A DNA stretch of 64,000 nucleotides from Symsagittifera roscoffensis (Eukaryota > Xenacoelomorpha > Acoela > Convolutidae): the NCBI RefSeq assembly GCF_963678635.1, contig NC_087064.1, positions 11,452,819 through 11,516,818 on the forward strand, given 5' to 3'. Position 1 is the first letter of the stretch, and each line of letters begins with the position of its first letter. Shown here in pieces: positions 21,339 to 30,650 of this stretch. Both the position numbers and the translations under genes were made by a program. A model generated the notes under the pieces. It was not told where the DNA came from, did no database searches, and was given only the letters and a program-made list of their open reading frames with translations.

Positions 21339-22640
21339 ATGAGGCGGAGCAGGGTACCGGTGGCTGAAAAAAGATCTACTGAAGCGAAGACAAAATATAA
21401 CTCGTCGCTATGTAAAATGACATCAATGGGTCCAAATATAACAAAGAAGAACTTTTCAGTTAGCATGGTCAACACGAGGAGTAATATAGAGAACAGAGCA
21501 AAAGAGGGCACGGAAGAGAAACAAGCAGAACCCACCATCGAGATTGAACTAGAGACACCGGACCAAAGTGTGGATGAGGTGGGAAAGAAGACGACAGAGT
21601 CAACTCCTATGCCGAATGTGGAAGAACCCAATCCAAAGTCCATGGAGTTCTCACCGATAGACAATGTGGAAGACACAACAGGCAACAGGCCGGAAACGGT
21701 GAAGGACGAGTCTCAAGCAAAAAGAACGTCTTTTACTGAAAGACTGGGGATAATGGTCGGAATGAAGTCGACAGACGCAGCAGTAGAAGAGACGAAAGCC
21801 GAGAAAGGCAAGACATTCGGAACAGTTTCCACGAGAACGACAGACACCGACCAAAACGAAGACCAGATCAGACCGGGAACAGCAACCAACAACAGGACAA
21901 CAACTGACCATGGAACAGCTACCCTTGAGCTAGGTGATTTGATAGCGAAACTAGATCAGATAGACAAGAAACTGAAGCACAGCGAAGAGGATAGAGATGT
22001 GATAAGGAAGGAAATAAGAAACAACAAACATGAGTACCTGGACAGCTATTTCAATCTAGCGAAAGCGACAGAGGAAAGGCTTCAGCAGATGTCGGACAAG
22101 GTAGATAACACTGATGAAGAGCGAGACAAGAACATTAGAAAAGACATGCAAGAAATGCAGCAACGATATGACGCAGTGAATAGCCAGTTGGGGAGTTTGG
22201 AAACGAGAATGGATACGATGAGTAGGGACCAGGCTGAGAGTTCAATTGCAATACAGACAAAGTTAGACGCCATCTTGAGGAACTCAACGTCACAAGACAG
22301 GCCAGCAGCGGAGCGAACGCAAGGCAATAGAGTTGACTTCGTGGAACCACAACGGAACAAACGGCAGTCAACACCATTACCATTACCCCGGGATGCTGCG
22401 AGTACAGCGCCAAGGGGGGCCAAAGCGATTATGAAGAGTGGAACAGCAAACACAACGAGTGGTCCAGGGGACTCCACGACTCACAACAACGTGGGACCGG
22501 ATGTCATGACATGGGCAAGCACCTGGGAAATGATGAACAGGACACTAGAAGCCTTCGCCACAAGGAACACCGACTCGAGTGACAGAGGAAGCAACAAATC
22601 CAGGAAAACTTTCAAAAAAAACGAAAGAATTCAAGGATGA
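21339..22640 (+). CDS. Gag N-terminal part (433 aa), giant element
   Basis: ATG at 21,339, the first ORF of the element. The product is hydrophilic: a charged, Thr/Glu-rich N-terminal half, then a predicted coiled coil at about residues 190-320 (DLIAKLDQIDKKL, QEMQQRYDAVNSQLGSLETRMD) and a Pro/Ser/Thr-rich end. This would be the matrix-like, assembly part of Gag. It ends early just past an A8 run (22,614-22,621), where the capsid frame takes over: either a decay frameshift or, less likely, programmed slippage. Gag normally has no enzymatic activity and builds the virus-like particle. Confidence 0.7.
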   Translation: MRRSRVPVAEKRSTEAKTKYNSSLCKMTSMGPNITKKNFSVSMVNTRSNIENRAKEGTEEKQAEPTIEIELETPDQSVDEVGKKTTESTPMPNVEEPNPKSMEFSPIDNVEDTTGNRPETVKDESQAKRTSFTERLGIMVGMKSTDAAVEETKAEKGKTFGTVSTRTTDTDQNEDQIRPGTATNNRTTTDHGTATLELGDLIAKLDQIDKKLKHSEEDRDVIRKEIRNNKHEYLDSYFNLAKATEERLQQMSDKVDNTDEERDKNIRKDMQEMQQRYDAVNSQLGSLETRMDTMSRDQAESSIAIQTKLDAILRNSTSQDRPAAERTQGNRVDFVEPQRNKRQSTPLPLPRDAASTAPRGAKAIMKSGTANTTSGPGDSTTHNNVGPDVMTWASTWEMMNRTLEAFATRNTDSSDRGSNKSRKTFKKNERIQG

Positions 22641-23126
22641 TTCAGATGGATGCATTGACACTTGGGTAGAAGTCATGAGGTTGCACTTGGAACTAGACAA
22701 CTTGAACGATGAGAGGCAAGCATGCACAGCGATACTAAGCAACTTGGAAGGCACGGCATTGAAATGCGTGTTTGCGAAGAAGGAAGAGGAACGCGACACA
22801 GCGGATAAAATCTTTAAATATTGTTAAATCGATTCGGGTCAGGCATGAAGGGTCATCAAGCGATGATGCAATTTGAAAAGAGAAGGCAAAGGGACGATGA
22901 ATCGATAGACAGGTTCCTAGATGATCTTGAGAGCTTGAGACGAAGGAGTGACCCGGAGGAATCGACCAAAAGAAGGAACTTCAGCATCGCCTCAAAATTC
23001 ATTGATGGGGTAAAGAGTGATGGCTTGAGAACAATGTTAGCAACATACTATACATTGTCGAAAGACAGTGCACCAACTCCAGAAGAGAGTGCTTATGAAA
23101 CCCAAGAAATACTCGTACTCAGATAA
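22579..23126 (+). pseudogene. Gag capsid region, frame-broken
   Basis: Two frames make up one capsid-like domain: 22,579-22,827 (TWVEVMRLHLELDNLND...AILSNLEGTAL) and 22,821-23,126 (LLNRFGSG...QFEKRRQRDDESIDRFLDDL). This pattern of a W-containing start, 'L.G.A' and then 'L...F......F...RRQ..DES...F...L..L' is the retrotransposon Gag capsid family. A frameshift near 22,818 separates the parts. The capsid forms the particle shell. Confidence 0.7.
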
Positions 23127-23757
23127 CAGGAATACGCAAGGGGGGAATCAACCACAAAGGTCGTCATGGTACAAGCCCAGAGATGACATGGACAAGCGTA
23201 GATCATGCGCGAACTGTGGGTCAGCTGACCATCATGTGGCGGATTGCACAACATACAAGCAGGGCATGAAGAGTTTGGGATATGCACCCGATGAGGAGGA
23301 TATGAGCCAGATGGAGGAACACGAGTTCTATAGTAGCTTGATCATCAAAATAGGCGCAAGATGCTTCTTCTGCAACCAAGAGGGGCACTTCAGGATGGAC
23401 TTTCCGTTGTTCTGGGAGGCAGTCAAGAACCAGAGTCATCCAAAACACAAGTTGGCGTTAGCAGCGGTACAGAACCAGAGAAATAGACAAGGTGAATTTG
23501 AAACGAAAAACATAGAAACACCAAGTGCGGAACTGCCAACGAAAACCGTGAAAGCTGTAACGCAAGTTAATAGTGCAATAGAGGCCACGGCCAGGAATGC
23601 CCTAGAGATAAATTATGAGAAGGCAGCGGCGGAAGCTATCAATAAAGTGAAACAGGACCTGGCGGCGAAAGAAATAGAACAACGACTGAAGCAAGAGATC
23701 GAAAGACAGAAAATGAATGAGGCATCAGGTTGCTCGCAGTCAATACCAGGTCTGTAG
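23068..23757 (+). CDS. Gag nucleocapsid part (229 aa)
   Basis: It has two zinc-knuckle sequences: CANCGSADHHVADC (CX2CX4HX4C, complete) and CFFCNQEGHFRMDF, in which the last cysteine position is Phe, so the second knuckle is probably defective. An N-terminal basic stretch and a C-terminal charged helix (AAAEAINKVKQDLAAKEIEQ) surround them. This region binds genomic RNA. It overlaps the end of the capsid frame, so another frame change lies near 23,070-23,126. Confidence 0.75.
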   Translation: MHQLQKRVLMKPKKYSYSDNRNTQGGNQPQRSSWYKPRDDMDKRRSCANCGSADHHVADCTTYKQGMKSLGYAPDEEDMSQMEEHEFYSSLIIKIGARCFFCNQEGHFRMDFPLFWEAVKNQSHPKHKLALAAVQNQRNRQGEFETKNIETPSAELPTKTVKAVTQVNSAIEATARNALEINYEKAAAEAINKVKQDLAAKEIEQRLKQEIERQKMNEASGCSQSIPGL

Positions 23758-24179
23758 CGGGGTCGACAAAAACTGGAAACTGCAACACTGTAAAGATGGT
23801 GACGGGGAAGCCATTCGGTATAACAAAGATCGGGGCAAGAATAATGTCAATAATCACCGTGGGCGGCCATGAGGTAACGAGAAACTTGAGCGAACCAAGT
23901 GACCAGACAATAATGCACATTGATGTGTACGCAGATTACTTGAATGGCATAAGCCCACAAACGACTTCTAGAGCATTGAGGGCATTACTCACGAGAGGGG
24001 GTAGCAAGTCAGTCCGAGTCGATAACAGGTACACAGAAGCTTATCGTCCGGATGAGGTGATGCTAAATATAGATGGGATCAACATCTATACAAAAACAAC
24101 GATAACATGTGATGAAGATCTAATAGGGCAAATCTTCGTAGGAAAAGAAGAGTTGAAAGTGAGATCGATTGGACACTGA
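23730..24179 (+). CDS. Gag-Pol linker (149 aa), unknown domain
   Basis: An open frame between nucleocapsid and protease. It overlaps the end of the nucleocapsid frame by 28 bases and stops three bases before the protease ORF. The sequence (VNTRSVAGSTKTGN..., ITVGGHEVTRNL...) has no domain I know. Its position matches the N-terminal part of Pol in Gypsy elements that carry extra residues before the protease. A frameshift from Gag into this frame would be needed to express it. Confidence 0.5.
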   Translation: MLAVNTRSVAGSTKTGNCNTVKMVTGKPFGITKIGARIMSIITVGGHEVTRNLSEPSDQTIMHIDVYADYLNGISPQTTSRALRALLTRGGSKSVRVDNRYTEAYRPDEVMLNIDGINIYTKTTITCDEDLIGQIFVGKEELKVRSIGH

Positions 24180-24182
24180 GCC

Positions 24183-25151
24183 ATGCTTGAGGAAGACGCA
24201 ATGCACATCGGGACAGAGGCGGATGTATCAGCACATGTGCTCGACATAAGCGGCAAGAAGACTCAGTTACGTGGGTTACTCGATACGGGAGCGGTCTTGA
24301 GTGTCATACCAATCGAAACCTGGGAACGAATGGGTTTCAACAATAAAGATTTGATAGATTCGAGAATACGGTTGTCAGCTGCAAACAAAGGGGCGCTGCG
24401 GGTGCTGGGCAGAACGCCGATAATAGCCCTAAATCTGGGGGAACGCAACCTGTGGATGAGCTTTCTTGTGGTAGAAAACCTAGATGAGTCTGACCAATTC
24501 ATTTTAGGCAGAGACTTCATCGGGAACTTTGATGTAACGATTGATCTAAACAACGCAATGTTCAGGATACGGAACCCGGATAGGAGGTATGCAATTAAAC
24601 CGGTAAATTTAATAATGGCGAATGAGAACAAAGCACCGGTATTCTTGAGTAGGAGGGTGAGGCTAAAGGCGAACGAAGCGGCGATCGTAAGCTTACGAAT
24701 GAAAATTTACAATGAACTAAGTGACAACAAGCAGGTATGCATAGTCCCAAATCCAAAGAGTCAAAGTGCTGCTGTTTTAGGAAGATCCTTCTCGATAACC
24801 AAGAGCGGTCTCTGCGTCAGTGTCTTGTTGAATACTCTTGACATACCAATCACGATACAGAGGGGGAGGAAATTGGGATATGCTTTACCCGTAAAAACTC
24901 GATATGAAATGACTGAAAACCAAAAACAAAATGAAGTTGTTGATTGTCCCAATCATAGGGACAAAATTTGTATCTTGAGACGATTGAAGAAAATAAAAGG
25001 TTCATCAGGTCTTGTGAAGTCACTTAAGTCAGAGACAGACGATGGGCTATCGAGCTGTTCGAATTTCCCGGAACGGCCCACAATAGATGAAATACAGAGT
25101 GATAAACCGGTCCTACCGGAAATTGAACATTTAAGGGGCAAGATGAAATAG
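24183..25151 (+). CDS. Retropepsin-like aspartic protease region (322 aa)
   Basis: LLDTGAVLSVIP at residues 32-43 is the active-site loop with catalytic Asp34; FILGRDFIGNFD near residue 110 is the second conserved block. The enzyme would cut the Gag-Pol polyprotein. The rest of the ORF is the linker to the reverse transcriptase. A 65-bp tandem duplication (25,086-25,150 repeated from 25,151) shifts the frame, so the ORF stops at 25,151, while the RT frame continues from the second copy. Confidence 0.85.
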   Translation: MLEEDAMHIGTEADVSAHVLDISGKKTQLRGLLDTGAVLSVIPIETWERMGFNNKDLIDSRIRLSAANKGALRVLGRTPIIALNLGERNLWMSFLVVENLDESDQFILGRDFIGNFDVTIDLNNAMFRIRNPDRRYAIKPVNLIMANENKAPVFLSRRVRLKANEAAIVSLRMKIYNELSDNKQVCIVPNPKSQSAAVLGRSFSITKSGLCVSVLLNTLDIPITIQRGRKLGYALPVKTRYEMTENQKQNEVVDCPNHRDKICILRRLKKIKGSSGLVKSLKSETDDGLSSCSNFPERPTIDEIQSDKPVLPEIEHLRGKMK

Positions 25152-28100
25152 ATGAAATACAGAGTGATAAACCGGTCCCATCGGAAATTGAACATTTAAG
25201 GGGAAAGGACGAACAGCTCGAAGCCATCAAGGACGTATTAGAACGGAACGAGGAAGTTTTTTCAAGACATAAGGCAGACATCGGGTGTTGTAATTTTGTT
25301 GAGCATGAAATAAAACTTGAGGAGAACGCAATACCGCACAGGGAGGGGGCGAGCCGCATGACTCCACACAAATCGGATACGTGTAGAAAAGAGATCGAAA
25401 CGCTACTAGAGTATGATATGATAGAACCATCCAAATCACCGTGAGCGTGTGGAGTAGTGATGGCCAAAAAGAAAGGCGACCAATTGAGGTTTCGTTGTGA
25501 CTTTCGATACCTGAACTCCGTCACGGTGAAGGATGCCTATCCCATACCTAGGATTGATGAGAGCCTCTCGAAGTTAGGTGATGCAAAATTTTTTACGACT
25601 CTTGATTTAGGTTCGGCCTTCTGGCAGGTACCACTCAGGAAGCACGACAGGGACAAGACAGGGTTTGCCTGCGAGTTGGGTCTGTTTCAACGGAAACGGA
25701 TGCCGTTTGGTCTTTGCAATGCCACTGCCACATTTCAGCGGTTGATGGCACACGCGCTGATAGGTGTGACGAAGAAGTACGGCAATCTGGTAATGTGCTA
25801 CGTGGATGACGTGGTAATAGCGACACCCACACTGGAAGACCACATTGAGAGACTTGACGAGGTGTTTGCATGTATGAAGAGTTCGGGGCTAAAGTGTAAA
25901 CCATCAAAGTGCGAGATACTCAAGGATTCGATAAAATACTTGGGCAGGATGGTGGACAGACACGGCATCAGACCAGATCCAGACGCAGTAGAAGCAGTTC
26001 TAACATGGAAATCGCCAAAAACGGAACACCAATTGATGAGCTTCCTGGGTTTTGCAAATTACTACAGAGAATTCATCAAAGGCTATGCAGACAAAGTTTA
26101 CCCGATGCAACAGTTAATGAGACACAAGGGCAAGAAGTTCACGTGGAACAACGCAGCAGAAGAGTCATTCCAGAGAATAAAGAAAGAGTTGTGCGAGGCA
26201 CCAGTGCTAGGGATGCCAGCAGAGAAAGGAATGTACGTGCTGGATACGGATGCGTCGGTAGTAGCGATTTCTGGAATTCTCCATCAGGAACAAGAGTGGA
26301 ACGGGAAAACAGTCTTGAGACCAATAGCGTACGGGAGCAAAGTCTTAAGTGACACGGAAATGAAGTACGGGGCACCGAAAGCAGAGATGTTCGCGGTGGT
26401 TACCTTTGTCGAGAAATATAGGGCATACTTAGGCAGCGAGCCATTCAAGCTGCGAGTCGACAACAGGGCACTAAGCTGGCTGAAAACGTACTCAATGGAC
26501 CAAAGTTACATTGGGAGGTGGATAGTTCGCCTGGATGGATACAACATGATAATTGAGCATAGAACACGAGACAAACATCAAAACGCTGACAGCTTGAGTA
26601 AGAAGACGGAGTTCTACGAGGGACAAGAACAGAGGGAGGCAGATAGACCTGAGATCAAGGATGGCTTCTCCTTCATGGACAAGGAAACGTACGACAGTCT
26701 TCCACTCACGAGATGGTTGGACAAATCAGGCAAACCAATAGAAGATCACCCCGAATTACCAAAAGAACCTCCAGAGAAAACAATCTTGAAAAAGAACCGA
26801 GGGATGCCGGTAGGGATAATGCTCAAGTCAAAGATTGTGAGGGAGACGCTCAAAGCAAAAGGCTATGATCTTAACCAGGTAGAGACGGGAGAGGCACAAA
26901 TAGACGATGACTTAATGAGGTTACTCGAGAAACTAGCAGATGACAAGCCCGTGATCCAAGAAAAGGGTAAGGAGGAACCAGAGGTCACAATACTGCGAAA
27001 GAGCGGGATAGTTAGTGATGAAGTCACCTCGAAGGTGACTAACCCTGATGGGAAAGAAGTCGTGCAGTCACTGGTTGAAAAAATCCCTGACGACATACTT
27101 GAACAGACTCGGGTTAGGAAAAAGAAAGTGGCGTTCAAGAAAGAGGCTGAATACCTGGGACTAGGTCAAGAGTCCGGGGAGTGGTTCACGTACACGGAGG
27201 AAGAAGATACTGAAGAAGGAAATTTGTCCGGGGAGTGTGAAATATGGGATGAGGACTCGGATGAGAACAGTGACAATCATTATAGTCTTTGCATGATATT
27301 GGCAGAAGAGAAGATTAGACACCGCAACAGGGAATTACAAACAGATCCGTCCTCAGGAACGTACAACTTGGACGTACAGGAAGTACGAGGAGGTGAAGAA
27401 CTTGAAAGAATTGCAGTTTCGAGGAAACCATTCAGGGAACTATCATGCAACTCAAATGTCAGAACAAATCTGGTGCCAGAAGATGATATGAAGATCGTAA
27501 AGAGGATAATATGCGTGAAGCTGAATGACGACATCCACAACCCTGGGGAAATGATTGGACAGATCATGGCACTAAAGGAACATGTCAAGGCGAGATATAG
27601 GCTGTCGGACCTGATAAGAGCTCAAAAGAATGACAAGATGACAAGTAACCTCTCCAAATGGATCCGAACGGGGTCCAAGGAGAAAGGGGAACTTGAAGAA
27701 GACAGCTACAAGATCCTGAGCCAGTTCTACAAAGAAAGGAAAGATTTATTCTATCACACAGCTGACGGGGTGGTAGCATGCAAGATAAAAGACGAGGAGA
27801 AGATTTTACACAAGCACAACCTCATCATATTACCACAATTGTATCAGACAGAGCTGCTGTTCAGATCGCACGATCAGATGGGGCACCAGGGGATAGATAA
27901 GGTGCAACAAAGAATACTTCACAGGTTCGATTGGCCAGGATTGAGGAAAGCTTGCGAGAGGTGGGTGAATGCATGCCTGGCATGCCTGCAAATGAAAGAC
28001 CCAAGGAAGATGAAATTCCCACTCAAGTCGGTGGAAAGCTCGGAATTTAATGAAGTAGTGCAGATAGACCATCAAAAGATCTGCACGACGGAGTCGGGGT

Positions 28101-29227
28101 ATAACCAGATACTGGTTATAATTGACCACTTCACAAAGCTGGCAGAAGCGGTGCCGTGTCAAACAGTTTCGGCAGAGGAAACTTGTGACCACTTGATAAC
28201 CCATTGGATATCGAGGTATGGTTGTCCAATGACTTTTCAGTCAGACAACGGCAAGGCCTTTGTGGGGGACTTGACTAAAGAATTAATGAAGAGGTCTCAC
28301 ATTGCTCAAGCACACTCAACGACTTACCATCCTCAGACCAACGTGCTGGTAGAGAGACAGAATAGAACGTTGGTGAATATGCTGAGGGTATACTGCTCAA
28401 CGTACATGACAGACTGGGATAAATATCTGCCGCAAGTAGTAGGGGCATACAACAGTACTCAACACTCAACAACGGGCATCAGTCCTTTCATGATGTTGAC
28501 AAGCAGAGAGAGAGCAATGCCCCTGACATTCTTTTACCCGGAATATGAAGGGAAGAGGACGTCGCCTCAAGCTTACGTGAAAGAAGCGATCAGGAGACAG
28601 CAGGAAATAAACGAGCTATGCAGGAGGAACACTGCGCAAGCACAAATGAGACAGCGCAAGAAATATGATGAAAGGATATTACAGACGAAGCCATATGAGG
28701 TGGGCCAGTACGTGTGGGTTTTCCAGAATGTCATACCGCCCAAAGGGACGAAAAAACTACTCACGAAATGGAGAGGACCATTCAGGATAACGGAAGTACA
28801 TCAACAAGGACGGTTCTACCGCTTGAGTACTGGGCGAGCAGCACATTATGAAAATCTGAAGCCTCATGTCCCATCCCCAGAGGACTGGTGTATACCAAAG
28901 GACATGGAGGGACTCGAGTACCTACTGGTGGAGCCAGCATATGAAGTGAACGAAAAAGGCATCAGAGAGAAAAATGATGGCAATGAGAACTTGAGTTTGG
29001 ATGACAATGAAAAAATAGAAGCGGACTCTGAAGCGGAATCTTTTGGGGAAGAAGACTGGAACGATCCGGAGCAAGGTGAGGTGCCGAAGTGGACAGAACC
29101 AGACTTATCAATACCAGCGGGGACAAGGAGTGGCAATCGCAAACGAACAGGCATGAGGTACAACAGGTACGGGGACGATTTCCTGATTGATAAGATACAG
29201 CCCGACGATAGGGCAAAGAACTACTAA
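25151..29227 (+). CDS. Pol: reverse transcriptase-RNase H-integrase (ORF from 25,457, 1256 aa)
   Basis: The frame is open from 25,151 apart from one TGA at 25,441; the ATG-started part begins at 25,457. RT: RCDFRYLN, TTLDLGSAFWQV, MPFGLCNATATFQ and the catalytic YVDD at residues 115-118. RNase H: LDTDASVVAISGIL (Asp263) through HQNADSLSK. A 400-residue acidic linker follows, far longer than usual. Integrase: HDQMGHQGIDK...CLACLQMKD zinc domain near 805-850, then QIDH (~870), QSDNGKAF (~929) and VERQNRT (~966) as the acidic triad, and a GPF module (TKWRGPFRI, ~1108). The acidic/basic tail ends at NRYGDDFLIDKIQ. Complete Ty3/Gypsy order. Confidence 0.93.
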
Positions 29228-29229
29228 GT

Positions 29230-30168
29230 GTGGGCGAACTGGCGGCAGATGATGAATGGCAAATCATCAATGATAGAGAACACTACCCACAGGAAGACTA
29301 CTCGCCACCGGAGCGGGAGACGGATTTGGAACAGAGCGAGATAGAGAGGAGGGAGAATACGAACCTGAGGATATTAGAATGGAGGCGCGATGTCAAGAAC
29401 GGAAGCGACGAAGGACAGAGCATACAACAAGTTGACATATCAGCGGGAAAGCACATGAAAACGGAGAATCCTCTCTTCGGCTGGACAGCAACAGACAGGC
29501 CGCTCGACATTCCGCCAGATAATTCAGACCCAGCATCATCGACGGGGACGTCGATAAATAATTTTGTCCGGGGAGTGGGGGTAGGACTTACCCACACCGA
29601 AAATTTAATGATAAAGAAACTCAGGGAAGTGAGAGAAACGAGCGGACTGGAACTGGATGGGGAGGAGGCCGAGCCCACCATAGGACGGAATTTCAAAACG
29701 AAGTTTGAAATACCAAACGAATACTCGGAAAATATCCTGATAACGGATAGTGACTTCATTCTGTCAGACAGGACTAGCGAAATCTGTATCACGGCCGACA
29801 TGAGTTTCAAATCTAGACTGGAGGCTGACTTCAAGAGAGAGTACCAGAACGTGGAGTTTCTGTTTAGACAGAGACCGGGGCTGGGAGGAATGGCTGCGCT
29901 TCCACCATCAGTAGCACAAGTCCCGGGCAAATACCTGTGCTTCCTAGTGACGAGGGTCAATGACAGGAACACGATCGATCCCGAACACGTGATGTTGGCA
30001 CTAACAAGACTACGAGACTTCATGATTGAAAGAAGGATAACGGAGGTCTCAATGCCGGTGTATGGCCCAAACAGGGGCAAATTGAGCCCAAGGGAATTGT
30101 ACGCTATCCTACACGTGGTCTTCGCAGAAACGGAGATAATGGTACATCTCCATAAAAATACTACTTGA
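29230..30168 (+). CDS. Macro-domain-like third ORF (312 aa)
   Basis: It starts two bases after the Pol stop. Residues 1-190 are acidic and look disordered. The C-terminal ~120 residues (GGMAALPPSVAQVPGKYLC...LTRLRDFMIERRITEVSMPVYG) resemble macro domains, which bind ADP-ribose or remove it from proteins: the order of a 'GxxAALPPS' loop, FLVTR strand, long helix, and VSMPVYGPNRGK strand-loop fits that fold. I call it macro-like by pattern only; the usual glycine-rich phosphate loop is modified. The same ORF is recognisable in the relic at 6.1-7.2 kb, so it is a heritable part of the family. It occupies the position where envelope genes sit in other elements but has no signal peptide or membrane helix. 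Confidence 0.6.
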   Translation: MGELAADDEWQIINDREHYPQEDYSPPERETDLEQSEIERRENTNLRILEWRRDVKNGSDEGQSIQQVDISAGKHMKTENPLFGWTATDRPLDIPPDNSDPASSTGTSINNFVRGVGVGLTHTENLMIKKLREVRETSGLELDGEEAEPTIGRNFKTKFEIPNEYSENILITDSDFILSDRTSEICITADMSFKSRLEADFKREYQNVEFLFRQRPGLGGMAALPPSVAQVPGKYLCFLVTRVNDRNTIDPEHVMLALTRLRDFMIERRITEVSMPVYGPNRGKLSPRELYAILHVVFAETEIMVHLHKNTT

Positions 30169-30650
30169 GCATCGCCTGAGTCGGGTACACGGGGGTCTCG
30201 AGTTGGGTACGAGGGGAGGATCTTGAATTAGGTGTGGGGGTACAAAACAGGTAAAAGGATCTTAAAGGTGATTGGCATGACAATTAAATTTTAAATGATT
30301 GATGGTGCTAAAACATAAAATGAATCTGCATGCTTTTAGAAAATTTACAATTGAACTATTTTAGTAGGACGAAATAAAAAGGTTTTAACTACAGTGGCAA
30401 GGGGGGTTTTAGGTTAGGAACATAGCCTGTTAGTCTAAAAATCGAGTGTTATTTTCAGATTGATTTGGTAAAGTCAAATTGACTACCCAACTACATTCAA
30501 TTGAAAGAAAGGAAGTTCTTGAACGAACACACAAGTTGAACAACGCTTCAAGAAAATAATTCTCAAGTACTCAAGTTGCTAAGGTAAAACTCAAGATGCT
30601 AAGGTAAAACTCAAGTTGCTAATACTCAAGATCACCTGGAAGTTACAGAA
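30169..30650 (+). other. Non-coding spacer between the macro-like ORF and ORF4
   Basis: 480 bases without a gene. A purine-rich stretch (GTACGAGGGGAGGATCTTG near 30,210) resembles a polypurine tract, and a 20-bp direct repeat (ACTCAAG(T/A)TGCTAAGGTAAA, about 30,572-30,620) lies just before the ATG of ORF4. It may hold an internal promoter or a splice acceptor for the downstream ORFs; nothing decides this. Confidence 0.4.
30572..30632 (+). repeat. Short direct repeat before ORF4
   Basis: Three partial copies of ACTCAAGTTGCTAAGGTAAA, the second with A for T, ending about 20 bases before the ORF4 ATG at 30,651. Confidence 0.7.

Noticed and set aside
22082-22477. Antisense frames over gag and pol (for example 22,082-22,477 and 29,298-30,080, both -)
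   Set aside because: Shadows of well-supported + strand genes.
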